A model generated the notes under the pieces. It did no database searches and was not told where the DNA came from. It saw nothing but the letters and a program-made list of their open reading frames with translations. Of a stretch of 64,000 nucleotides of DNA, positions 52,923 through 64,000 are shown piece after piece. Every line of letters begins with the position of its first letter. Within the stretch, counting starts at the first letter, position 1. The translations under genes were made by a program, and so were the position numbers. Source of the stretch: Maylandia zebra (lineage: Eukaryota > Chordata > Actinopteri > Cichliformes > Cichlidae). The stretch is taken from assembly GCF_041146795.1 (NCBI RefSeq), contig NC_135185.1, positions 29,633,529 through 29,697,528 on the forward strand. The letters run 5' to 3'.

Positions 52923-53203
52923 TATTATAATATTAGCCAGTTTTAAGCGGTTTTGGCCTGTGTTTTTGTTTCACGTTGACTGTACACAACAGCTGAGGTA
53001 TTTGAGGGCATGGTTTTATTATGCTAAATATTTTATCATATTTAATGAAATATGAAAGAGGTTTTACTTCAAAATGTCAAAAAGTCCCCTTTGGAATTAG
53101 CTAGCATTAACTACTTAGCAACGGTTAACTAACTTCTTACTTTGCGGTCGCCGGTACAGGTGATAGACCACAGATACAAAGAGAACTGAATTTAATTCCC
53201 ATT

Positions 53204-56200
53204 ATGATTAAGTGTTTACCCAAAGAGGTTCAGGGGAAGCTTCGCTCCGGTGTCGCTATCCCCTCGCTTCAGCAGTGTGTGGAGGAGCTGATTTTAAACA
53301 GCATCGATGCCGGGGCGACCTGTGTGGGAGTCCGAATGGACATGGAGGCATTTAAAATTCAGGTGATCGATAACGGTGCTGGGATGAGCGCCGAGGACAT
53401 GGCCTGTGTTGGGAATAGATACCACACAAGTAAATGCACTTCTGTGGCGGACCTGGACAACCTCAGGTGGTATGGTTTCAGAGGGGAAGCCTTGGCGAGT
53501 TTAGTTTCTTTAGCCACACTTGTTGAAATCTCCTCCCGGACCAGATCATCTGTAAAAACACACGTTAAAATATTCAAGGAGGGGAAGGGCTTGGAGGTCT
53601 TTGAAGCAGAGGCTGCTCGACCCTCAGCGGGCACAACTGTCATCATTTGTAACTTCTTCCACAACATGCCTGTCCGAAGGAAGAGGGTTGATGCCGTCCT
53701 GGAGGGTGAGAGGATCAGGCACAGAGTGGAAGCTATTTCCCTGATGCACCCCTCTGTTTCCTTCACCCTGAAGAATGACTGCACAGGAGCCATGATGGTG
53801 CAGCTCCCGAAAGCAAGAAACACTTATCACAGGTTTGTTCAGATACATAATCTCGGGCGAGCAGAGAAGCTGGGAGAAATCAGCCACACATACAAACAGT
53901 TTGAAGTGATGGGTTACATTGGCAGAGAGGGCCACTACAACAACAGCTTACAGTTCCTGTATGTGAATGAAAGACTGCTGTTGAAAACACGTATTCACAA
54001 GCTGCTGAATGTTCTCCTGCGCCGACTGACCAGTTCGAACCAGAAGAATGACAGTCCGGATGGGCAGTCTGTCATCAGAAGTCCAAAGCACAAGCGAAGC
54101 CAAGATCTGTATGGAGTGTATATCATCAATATTAAATGCTCTTACTCGGAGTATGACATTTCCCTCGAGCCTGCCAAAACTCTAATAGAGTTCAAAGACT
54201 GGGATGGCATTTTGCTCTGTGTTGAAGAAGCAGTGAAAGCTTTCCTGAGGAGGGATAACTTGGTGGCTGTCATTACTCAAGACGACTTGGACTATGCATC
54301 TCCAAGAGTGTTTGGAACTGGCAAAACAGAACCAGAAGAGAATGGTGACAAAGGTGGCCAAACAGCTACCACTATTTCTACAATGGACTGTAGCGTTGGC
54401 ACGAGACTGGCATCTGAATCTGTTCATCGTAATCACACAGGTGACAGTGTTTCTAAAGATGGTGTTTGCCTGGAGGCTAGATCGGATAAAAGTGAACAAC
54501 CAGGCCAGCAAAAGATAAGTACAAATGAGTTGCAAAATGTACACAGTGAAAAATGTTTAAACAATGCATGTAGCGATGAGCTGATGTCTGATCTGGCTAC
54601 AGTGGAACCTTTATCTTATAAAATTAATAAAGAAGTGGAGCCCGCATATAGTGAAGCTGGGGAAGGTTCTAATATTTTGCATATTTCAAGAGAGCTACTT
54701 TTAAAAGAAGGAGATGACAGCTTCATTCAACAAGCCCAGCCTGCTTTAAACTACACTGAGAGAATAGTACCTGACTGTCAGGATACAAGCTGCCATGCAC
54801 AGACTTTAGTAAGTAAGAGAAAGATCAGATTGTCTGATCAATATATTCAAGAGCGTCTGCAGAGTTGGGACCTTTTGCAAAACAATAGGCCAGTATTTCA
54901 GGAGGAAAGTTTAACAGTAAAATCTGAAGAAAAAGCATCTGTTGCGAAACGCAAAATCTCACTAGACACAAGCAGATCTTCTCAGAAACAATACAGAGAC
55001 TCTTCCTCTGTTGTCCCCTCAAAGATTTCCAAGATAATTTCATGCCATAAATTGTCTGGATCTCTTGACAAGTTTCGACGAACGTGTGTTAAATCTGGTG
55101 AACTCGAATCACAGTTACCCAAGGCTCATTTGAAGAACGACACTCCTCAGACAGACCGCGTTGTTTTGAATACATCAATTTTCCAGGAAGTTCAACAAGA
55201 AGATGAGATGCAGGACAAAGATGAGGCAAAGAACAGCCTCCAAAGCCCGCCAACTCTCTCTATTTTCACTAAGATAAAACCAGAATCAGCACAGAACCAA
55301 GGTAAAAAATCTTTGGCAGCTAAACTCCGTCATTTGAAACAACATGGGACAGATGATTCAGAGGTATCATTGGATTTTTCCAGAAGCATCTCAAAGGATA
55401 CTATCTGTGTCAGTACTGGAATTGACGGTAACCAAGATAGCAATGAGATTCCCTGTGACCCTGAGTTCAATATGAGGCCAGCCTCAGGTTGCATTTTAAA
55501 CCCTGAACTTGCTATGAATGAAGAGGCTATCACATCGAGCGACTGGCTCCAGCAGTACGACGCATCTGTCGGAAAGACGGTTTATGTGAACAGAGTGACC
55601 GGGCTCAGCAAATATGAGGACCCAGCTATGGAGGAAACTCAAGTGCGCTGCACGTCTGATGTCACCAATATAGCAGTTAGTGTCATTTCTGAAATGGGTA
55701 AGTTAGCACACAAAATTGCACATATGCACATTAATACAGATAATTTGTTTACTGTTTTAATGCATGCCGTCATGTCCATGTAGGGATGGAATACAGGTGT
55801 TACCCATTTCAGGTGGATCTAGTGTTGCCATTCCTGCCTAAATCCAGACCAGAAAGGGTGATTAGATCAGGGCCTGATTGTAGAGGTACCTCACAGATTT
55901 ATAAGCGTGTAGGCTGTAAGGTCATGACCTCAGATAATGTACAAAATGCAGTTGATAATTTGCAGCCTTTTATTATCTCGTCTTTACAGGTGATGTTGGT
56001 GAAAGCTCAAACTCGCTTTTTTCATTGTACTCAAAATGGAATAATCCCGTGTTTGTCCGCCCTCCAATGGTAATGAAAACACATTTTTACTTTGTATTAA
56101 CTCGATTTAGTAATGACTCGAACTGATTGGCTCATAGCAAAACACAAAGTCAGATTTCACTTCGGTGGTTTTGTTTTTGATACTACATCATCCCTCCACA

Positions 56201-58426
56201 GGTCGGTGTGGATATTTCCAGTGGACAAGCTGACGGACTGGCCGTAAAGATCCACAACGTCCTTTTTCCATACCGCTTCTCTAAGTCCATGATTCACTCC
56301 ATGAAGGCAAATTAATCTCTCAGCTGTTACCACTTTTTATTAGCAGTTTTACAAATTTCAGTAAAACGCTGTCATAAAGCTGTGATGCAATTCTCCTATA
56401 GGTTATTCATCAGGTGGATAAAAAGTTTCTTGCGTGCCTTATTAGTACTAAGGATGACGAGCTGGTGGAACACACTGAAACTAAAGGTGAAGTTAGAAAC
56501 ATTAAATCTTTGTCATTTATTGTTTTCTTGAGACATGTTTATTTATTTATTTGTACATTTTCAATTACAAAACAGGAAACCTGTTGGTGCTGGTAGATCA
56601 ACATGCTGCACATGAAAGAGTGCGACTTGAAAATTTAATTGCAGGTAAAAAAAAGAAGAAGAAGTGAACAGTAGTTTAGTTTTGTTATTGAAACACTGAT
56701 AATGCTGTTAATAGGTGCTTATTGTAATTCTGCAGTCATAGCTGTTTGTGCTGTCACAGATTCATATGCAGATGACCCAGATGTCCCAGGAGAGAGATGC
56801 CTGTGTACTTCAACCATTTTGCCACCTCTTGGGATCAGTCTAACAGAAGAGGAGATAAGGCTGCTTAGGTATGGAAATCTATTGGGTGTATTGGGCAACA
56901 AGCAAAGAGGGAAAGCCTGCAAAGACAGAATACATATAGTAAATATCTTCCAACACCCCTCATTTCTTCATATTTTGTTAGGAAAATGGGAAATGGGTGC
57001 AGTTGTTTATTGAAAATGTTCATGGAAATGGAGTATATGAGGCAAAAACAGAGTTTGTAAAGTTGTGATAATATTTGGTGACCACTTTTATCCTTAAGAA
57101 TGGCCTGAAGTCTTTTAAGCAAGCTTTTCTTTCTTTAAGTAGTCTTCAGGAAGGATTTTCCAGACTTATTGAAGGACGTTCTTTGGATGTTGGCTGCCTT
57201 TTGTTCTGTTCTCTGTCAAGATGGTCCCACACTGCTTCAGTAATGTTGTAGTCCTCTAGGGAGGCCGGTCCATGAATGATAGTGTTCCAGCATATATTTT
57301 TTTTCTATCCAGGCATGTTTTTACTGTATTGGCAGTGTGTTTGGAGTCATTGTCATTCTGAAAAACAAAGTGCCTAGAGATACAATTTAATAAATGGTCA
57401 AGTATACTACTTTATTGTATTTTTTGCACCACATGCTTAAGCTTTGTAGACTAGCAGTAGTACATAGAGTTTGTGTTCAGATGTTATTTAGTTAGTACTC
57501 ATAGACTGTTCTTGTATTTTCCTACAGGTCCTGTCAGCCACATCTAAGGAGTTTGGGCCTGGAAGTTCATTTTTCACGGGCAGCAGATCTAAAAGTGTTT
57601 GTTGGGAAAGTGCCATTGTGTTTTATGGAAAAAGAGAGTAATGAGCTGAGGCGAGGAAGACCATCAGTTATAAAGCCAATTGCTGAGGTAAAACTGTTTA
57701 CTGTTTCACTGTTTTTGCTAAGTGAGGCTTTTACAAAGCTGTTCTCTGATATGTACCGCTTAATTTTATCTGACAGGAGTATCTTCAAGAGCAGATTGAG
57801 GTAAGCTAGTTTTTTTTCTGTTTTCCTATGTACTAAAGTTCTGTGATGCACAATGGTATGTACTATTTGCTTTGGAGTAATATATTTGGTTTGGTTTGGT
57901 CTTTTTTCATTCCCCAGCTACTCCGCTCAACAGGTAGAGTGAGAGGAACTTTGCCTCTCACTGTTCTGAAAGTGCTCGCCTCACTGGCATGCCACGGTAA
58001 AGACAATCAGCTTCTCTCAGGCCTTGAATATATTTTTTCTGTGATTCTGAGCCTGAAATCTTTATGCTTGTTATTTTTATACATGCTTGCATTGAACAGG
58101 TGCCATCAAATTCAACGACACCCTAAGTAGAGATGAATGCCACAGCTTGGTGGCATCCTTGTCTGCCTGCCAGCTGCCCTTCCAGTGTGCTCATGGCCGT
58201 CCATCTATTGTTCCCCTCGTAGACGTCCTTCATTTGGACAAAGACCACACGGTACCAGAACACATTGCACATTTGAACTCTGGACTAAAAGTCAGATTCA
58301 AGGAAATGTCCAGTGCAATATTGTGATGATGACTAAGTATTGTTGTCCTTGCAGGAAGTCCAGAAACCCAATCTCCGAAAGTTGAGAAGAATGTATAAAG
58401 CATGGAAGCTATATGGGAATGCTTAA
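53204..58426 (+). CDS. mlh3: MLH3, MutL-homologue endonuclease subunit
   Basis: Twelve coding exons: 53204-55697, 55784-55885, 55990-56069, 56202-56306, 56402-56486, 56576-56644, 56760-56868, 57528-57687, 57777-57800, 57918-57996, 58100-58251, 58355-58426. Total 3531 nt, 1176 residues (human about 1450), phases consistent. The N-terminal GHKL ATPase has [25 protein letters not shown] and the Mut[13 protein letters not shown] long variable linker follows in the first exon. The C-terminal domain has the metal-binding endonuclease motif [12 protein letters not shown], then SLACHGAI and [13 protein letters not shown]. With MLH1 it acts in mismatch repair and meiotic crossover resolution. The fourth intron starts with GC (atgaag|gcaaat) instead of GT. 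The seventh intron contains a Tc1-like relic. No polyadenylation signal was confidently placed. Confidence 0.95.
57060..57370 (-). mobile_element. Tc1-like relic in an MLH3 intron
   Basis: Blocks such as ggtcccacactgcttcagta, gggaggccggtccatgaatg and tggagtcattgtcattctga are typical of decayed fish Tc1-type transposase on the minus strand. No termini resolved. Confidence 0.5.
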
Positions 58427-59094
58427 GGGTGTGTATTTTGTTTTTAAATGTGTTGTTTTGTTTCTAAGAAGAAAAAAAAAAGATTCATAACTTATTAAAT
58501 GGTTCAGATATTCCTGTTTCTTTGCCCAAATTCTATGGCTCAAGCTTTTTTCTTGTAATCTAAAGCAACAGAAAGTCATAGTAAGATATATACAGCACTG
58601 TGAAAGCCTGTTTGCCCTCTTACACACTACTTAGTTTTTTGCATATTTATCACACTTAATGTTTCAGATCATCAAACTAATTTTAATATTAGACAAAGAT
58701 AATCCAACTAAATATAAAATGCTGTTTTCAATTAATTACTTTATATGTTGAGGGGGGGGGAAGCTATCCAAACCTCTCTGGCCACATATAAAAAGGACTG
58801 TAAGTATAACGTATGTAACATGATTTGAGTAACAGTAAGTTTTGTTAGCTGTAGTAGTTTGGATTTTATCGTGTGGCGCTCATAATGTTATAAATGTCAG
58901 TGCTATGAAAATCCTTCACATCTTTGCTTCCACATGCGCATCATGTTCAGTTTAACAACTTTATTCTGGGAGTTTTCAGTTCCCACAAACATTTTTTGCC
59001 TATTATGTTACTTCACAAAAAAATTGCTGATAGCTCATTGAGATATGATTTATTTAAAATAATAGATATTACTATAAGAAATTCTTATAATTAA

Positions 59095-59395
59095 TTCTTT
59101 TTGGCAGACTCAACAAGGTGCTGGAAACATTCAAGATTGTTGACCATAGTGATATGATAGCATTACACAGGTCATTTGAGTATGGGGACACGAGTGTCAT
59201 GTTCAAGAAACCAGTTTGATATGATTTAAACTTTGTGACATGGTGCATTAACGTGCTTGAATCAGCCACCAGGAGATGGTGCACTGTGGTCATAAAGGGA
59301 TGATCATAATCAGTAACCGTACTCTGGTAGGCTGTGCCATTTAAATAATTCCCAGTTGGAGCAAAGGGGTACAAAGTGAATTAATAATAATTGGA
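59095..59395 (-). mobile_element. Old Tc1-like relic upstream of FOS
   Basis: It shares aacaaggtgctggaaacatt, gatatgatagcattacac, gttcaagaaaccagtttgat and tggtcataaagggatgatc with the family at 34040-35230 and 47440-48265. Truncated at both ends. Confidence 0.6.
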
Positions 59396-60541
59396 GAGCT
59401 ATGTTTAATTGTCTTAAAATGTATAGCAGCTTTTGGGTGTCTTTGCAGGCCTCCGCGCCTTGCAGCAGCACATTCTTGCAGACATGTTCTAGAGTTGGGC
59501 GGCAGAGAGACTTGAAGCGAGAGCGCTGTCGGGTACAGTAGGCGCACAGCATCGACGCAGCGCTGCTCCTTTGTTGTGATTGGAGTATTGAGCAGCTGTG
59601 TTGCAGACCCCTTCTTCCCCCACAGTTCCGGGTCATGCCACGTGACTTGCCCGCCCCCACATGTCCCTCCCAAGTAAACAATTCAGCATCGTTTCATTAT
59701 GTCTGTGAACAATCCCTGATTCTTATCATCGGTGGGAAAAAAAGCCTGAGCTCGACAACAGATGCCTGTCACACAGCTAAAACCTCCCAGCATAGTCCGC
59801 ATTTTATCAATGTGAAATGGCGAATGGAGATGAGATGGGTTTTTGGATTCGGATAAATTATGGAGCTAAATATAAATGCGAGCTGCAGTGTGTATTTTAA
59901 AATGGTCGAGCAAAACATGTCCACTTGACCTTGGAATCAAATGAGGTTTTATTGAAGAGGAGCCGTTTCCACCACGGCTCTATTTAACCTTTGACTAAAT
60001 TGATACAGCACGGCGTTAAGTTTTTATCGCCCAGGAAATGGTTACATAGGCATATTTATAAATAGACTCGCGTTTTTCATCCCATATTGCATTAATAAGA
60101 GGCCGATAGCCATTTTTGTGAATGGGAGAGAGGGAGGGGAGGGGGGGTCTGGTCATCTTGCGGTGCCTAACTGGCGTAAATAAAAACAAACCAAAAGGGA
60201 TAAAGTGTCAGATATCGCTCATGGAGTGCATATAATGGTGGATAAATGTCAACAGGATGGCCTTTTACTCCAAAATATGCCTATGTGGCTGTCAGTCTGA
60301 CCCCCCTCCGCGGATGGTACAGTCTTGGTTCATTCATAAAATTCTAGCAGAGCATAAAAGGAGGGGCTTGCATTCTAGTCGTCCAGTTACCAGGTAGACT
60401 ATACCTGGAGAAAAGACCCGAGCTGCTCTTCCCCAGCGGAAGGCCACAGTCATATTTGTCATTAATCAGGACTCGTGTGTGCGTGTGTGTGATTTTGCTT
60501 TTCTTTCTTTTTTTTTTCTTTTCTTTTTTTTTCTCCTCGTG
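59396..60541 (+). promoter_or_regulatory. fos: FOS upstream region with TATA-like box
   Basis: A TATA-like cataaaag lies at 60353-60360, about 180 bases before the ATG, a spacing that fits a FOS promoter with a short 5' UTR. A G-rich run (gagggaggggagggg) lies near 60130. I looked for a canonical serum response element (CC-A/T6-GG) and a full CRE and did not find convincing ones. Confidence 0.45.
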
Positions 60542-60757
60542 ATGTATCAAAACAACCTGACGCCTGACATGGATTCAGTCTCCCCCACCTGCCGGGCAGA
60601 GTCTCCTGTCGGGACACTCTGCCAGAAGACGCCAGAGGAGGCGAGCTCTCCAGCGTCCTCCACAGAGAGCAATGCAAAGGTATGAATGGCTTTGTTGATC
60701 ATTTATTTAACACGCTACCCAGGAGGCACCCCGTTTAAAACAGATTAAAGATCACCA

Positions 60758-60832
<75 letters not shown>

Positions 60833-62834
60833 TTTTTTAAAGTGAGCCACAGACTGGATGCTCAAATGCTTTCATCTCTGTGGTGGGGGGGAGGGGGAAC
60901 TGATTGATAAGATTTAAATTAACTGGATGCGGTTAATTTTAAAGCATCATATTTATATATACATATATGCCTATAAGACGTGAGACATCGGAAATCTGTG
61001 CATGTGGAAATGTGACAAAATAGCCCTGTAGGTCGGTTGTTATGATTCCGACGTCCTGGGACCAAAATGCAAGCGTGTCGATGCAGCGGTTCATTGAGAA
61101 AAATAAATCCATTCAGGAGACTCCACAGCATCTCTGCGTCAGTGTTGACGTCAGAAACAATGATAAAGTCAAATATTGATCTGGGAGAAGGCTATTTCTG
61201 GTCGGGTATATTTCAAGAAGAGACACCACATGCAGGGTGTCCTCTGTTTTAGACTATAAACAAATGATTAAGAGGCTTTTATTGATTTTCAGCATCACAA
61301 TCAGAGCCACGTGAAACCTCTGGTATAAATGAATAAATGTAACTGTAGTCCTCATTGTCAGTACTATCTCTGCTTTTTCAGGAGGTCTGCCAAGACATGA
61401 GCACTGAAGACACTCCATTTGTTCCAACGGTTACAGCAATTTCCTCTACCCCAGATTTCCAGTGGATGGTCCAGCCTACGATTATTACATCTGTCTCCCC
61501 GTCTCTGGGTAGCAAGCAAGCCAATGAACCGCGAAGCTCTCACCAGGCAACACCCAAAGCGGGCGGGAGTAAGGGAAAAAATGCTGCCAGAAAGGGGAAA
61601 ACAGAGCAGGTAGGTTAGCTCCGATGAAGTCTACCTGCTATTGGACAGAACAGTCAATAGTGTCAATTTGCATATGCCAATCTGAATTCCTTGTGTGCAG
61701 CCGAGCTATTGTGCATGCTCCTCTGGTGCCGTGTGCGGGCTGTGTGCCTTCCTTAGGCAGTCAATTTATATTCAGGTCACAGCAAGTCTGCAACAATAGT
61801 CTATTTTTAGACGCATTGCAGTGAAACATGCTTTTGCCACTCTTCAGAGGGCGAACTGGGAGCGGGTGTTGTGGATTAGGGGAAGAAATGGCTGGATTCT
61901 TCGTGGTAATGACTGAATTATTTCCCTTACATCCCAGCTGTCTCCTGAGGAGGAGGAGAAGAAGAGGATAAGAAGGGAGAGGAATAAAATGGCTGCAGCA
62001 AAGTGTCGCAACAGAAGGAGGGAGCTCACAGATACACTGCAAGCTGTAAGTAAACAGTGATTAATTTGCTCAGCTGTCATTTACACCTACTGCGGTGTGT
62101 TTTGCTTTTTGTTTGTTTGTTTGATTTTCCACATGGATGATTTTTTGGTGTCGATCTGTTTAAAGGAGACAGACAAGCTGGAGGAGGAAAAGGCTGCCCT
62201 GGAGACCGAAATAGCCAACCTAATCAAAGAGAAAGAACGGCTCGAATTTATTCTTGCTACACATAAGCCGGTGTGCCAGGTGTCAGAAGAGCTTGAATCC
62301 ATTTTCCAAGAGTCCACAGGGTCTCCAGGCCTACCGCCCAGTCCAGACGAGGACAGGCTTCCAGAGGATGGCACGCAAGAAGCTCCATCACTCCAAGACA
62401 TGGACGACCCCAGCGATCCGTCCACAGCCATCTCTGGGAACTCGAATATTTTGCTGTGTGCAAGTGCTGAAATCAACATCTGTGATCTCGAGCCCTCCCT
62501 GGACCTTAAGGAGGGGCTACTGGACAATATTTTACCCACGCTGGAGGAGAAGACTCCCATGGAGACAGCTCGATCCGTGCCAGACATAGATCTGAGTAGC
62601 TCTCTCGGGGTCTCGGACTGGGAGACTCTGTATAAGTCGGTTTCCAGCGACCTGGAGCCTCTCAGCACTCCCGTGGTCACCTCCACCCCTACCTGCAGCA
62701 GCTACCTGTCTGTGTTCACATTTGCGTGCCCTGAGCTGGACTCTCTCACAGAGGGACTAGACAGCCACAAAGGTGGAGGAAGCAAGGGCGATTCTGTCGA
62801 CATCCTCAACTCTCCGACTCTCCTAGCCTTATAA
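60542..62834 (+). CDS. fos: FOS, bZIP transcription factor (c-Fos family)
   Basis: Four coding exons: 60542-60679, 61382-61609, 61938-62045, 62166-62834. Total 1143 nt, 380 residues, the same length as human FOS. The second exon has [20 protein letters not shown], a FOS signature. The bZIP starts at [20 protein letters not shown] with the DNA-contacting region [18 protein letters not shown], followed by the leucine zipper [19 protein letters not shown]. The C-terminus has [30 protein letters not shown] and SPTLLAL, which favour FOS over FOSB or FRA. It dimerises with JUN proteins as AP-1. The N-terminus ([20 protein letters not shown]) is unlike mammalian FOS, so this may be one of the two teleost co-orthologues; I cannot tell which. 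Confidence 0.93.
60762..60829. repeat. (CT)n microsatellite in FOS intron 1
   Basis: About 34 CT units between the first and second FOS coding exons. Confidence 0.97.
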
Positions 62835-63490
62835 AATGCAAAGAGGCGCTGATCTGTTTGATCTCTTTCTGGTCTCTCTGTTTGCAGGTTCCCGACGTTG
62901 AAATGATATGAACAACGTATGCTGTAATGCTTCAAGGAACACATTCATGAAAAGTCTTGTACATGACTAAGCAAACATATAAACTCTCTTCAGATACATA
63001 GTCAACAGAGTGATGTAGCTAAAAGCATGGCTTTTAATTTAACCGGAAGGACTGAAGTAAGTTTTGATTTTAAACGCATGCTGAAAAATTCCAAATAATT
63101 TTCAAAGCTCATATCTGATCTGTTACTAGATCTAAGCTGTAACGTGGAATTTAATGTAACAGTATGGTTTTGTGTTTTTTGGTGTCAGTAGTGTACTGAT
63201 TGATGTAAATGTCTTTACATATCCATCTAAGTACCTGCGTACCTCATCAAGTGTGGTTTGACCTCATTGTTAAAATGTTGAAAGTTTTCCATGAAAACAT
63301 TCAGTGCTATATACTATTATATATATAGATATATATATATCTTATCAAGATGTAACTTATGATTTATTTTTTTACCTTTCAGACTTTGACTTATTTGTTT
63401 AAATTTAAAAACAAACAAACAAGTAAAATGGGCATATATTGCTTAACTATGCTGCTGAATAACTACAATAAATCTGCGTTCACAGTGGTG
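62835..63490 (+). other. fos: FOS 3' UTR with AU-rich stretches and poly(A) signal
   Basis: AU-rich segments (gatttatttttttac at about 63361-63375, repeated tatata at 63310-63340) fit the unstable FOS mRNA class. AATAAA lies at 63467-63472. The transcript end is inferred. Confidence 0.55.
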
Positions 63491-64000
63491 CTCGGTGCTG
63501 ATCACTTTGTGGACTTTGAATTATGAGGGGGTTTTTCCTCCAAAGAAACTTAAAGTAAAATTCCTTTAAAATATTTCAAATACAAATATTTTTATTTTAT
63601 TTGTAGTACCCTTTAGATATTTGCTGTTGAAGAAGTGGAGGTGGGAGTTCACTGTAGATCAGTGGCCGTACTGTTTTTCCAGCGCAGGCCTGCATCTGAG
63701 TCGTATTATTGTGGTTGCAGCGGCAGCAGCAGTATGCAGCCTCCCTGTTTCTTTATGGGAGGAGCGGTGCGACTTCCCCACTTCTGCCCCCACTATGTAG
63801 GCTACTTTTTTTTCTAACATCCCTGCTTACGTTTGACTGGCATAGCCTAATTTCCGCATTCCCAAATCCTCCCAGATTGGGATCACGTTTAAAATCGGGC
63901 TGATGCAACGATTTCCACTTTTTAAAATATACTCTCGACCCTCGGCTGACCAGAAGAAAGGACATTTGTTGCACCTGGGATCAAAGTCAGGTCGGTATAC
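63491..64000. other. Intergenic DNA downstream of FOS
   Basis: No exon, RNA gene or known repeat recognised. The stretch includes CAG-type codon-like runs (gcggcagcagcagtatgcag) without a supported gene. Confidence 0.4.

Noticed and set aside
53359-53935. 154- and 103-residue minus-strand frames within MLH3
   Set aside because: They are antisense shadows of the first MLH3 coding exon, with no homology.

Overview
The window is vertebrate nuclear DNA from a teleost fish. It has GT-AG introns, large AT-rich non-coding stretches, fish-type interspersed repeats (L2-like and Rex6/R4-like LINEs, tRNA-derived SINEs, several Tc1 families, hAT and piggyBac MITEs, a Penelope-like fragment, solo LTRs) and teleost-like protein sequences. 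The SINE tail resembles the AFC type of cichlids, so a percomorph, perhaps a cichlid, is likely; this is an inference. There is no bacterial-style operon or CRISPR array.

Left part, about 0.4-31.6 kb: an accessory array of type II membrane C-type lectins (CD209/CLEC4-like), all on the minus strand. Four look whole: A (5156-10480), B (14201-16459), C (21051-23331) and D (28912-31577). A fifth (400-2238) is a broken remnant. Each has six coding exons: cytoplasmic tail, transmembrane segment, coiled-coil neck and a three-exon carbohydrate-recognition domain (CRD). A pairs with C and B pairs with D/remnant, so the array looks like repeated copying of a two-gene unit. Mobile elements have altered it. 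A piggyBac-like MITE supplies the stop codon of B, a hAT sits in the neck exon of the remnant, and a Penelope-like fragment sits in an intron of D.

Middle part, 31.7-38.7 kb: mostly transposon fossils. It holds a striking rearrangement: about 434 bp from just upstream of NEK9 is present a second time 4.8 kb further upstream, between two apparently identical 294-bp direct repeats. The order is X-P-X-Y-P.

Right part, 38.9-62.8 kb: a gene-dense block with the human 14q24.3 gene content: NEK9 (+), ZC2HC1C (-), ACYP1 (+), MLH3 (+) and FOS (+). All five have intact reading frames; I checked exon phases by hand for NEK9, ACYP1, MLH3 and FOS. NEK9 is a mitotic kinase with an RCC1-like domain, MLH3 a MutL mismatch-repair and meiotic endonuclease subunit, ACYP1 an acylphosphatase and FOS a bZIP transcription factor. 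They are neighbours by ancestral synteny, not by shared function. ZC2HC1C and ACYP1 are head to head across about 1.8 kb.

I did not find a convincing new molecular system. The observations most worth checking are the NEK9 upstream duplication, the transposon-derived end of lectin B, the in-frame 41-codon insertion in the CRD of lectin A, and the loss of the WND calcium-site motif in the B/D lineage. All similarity statements are by eye.
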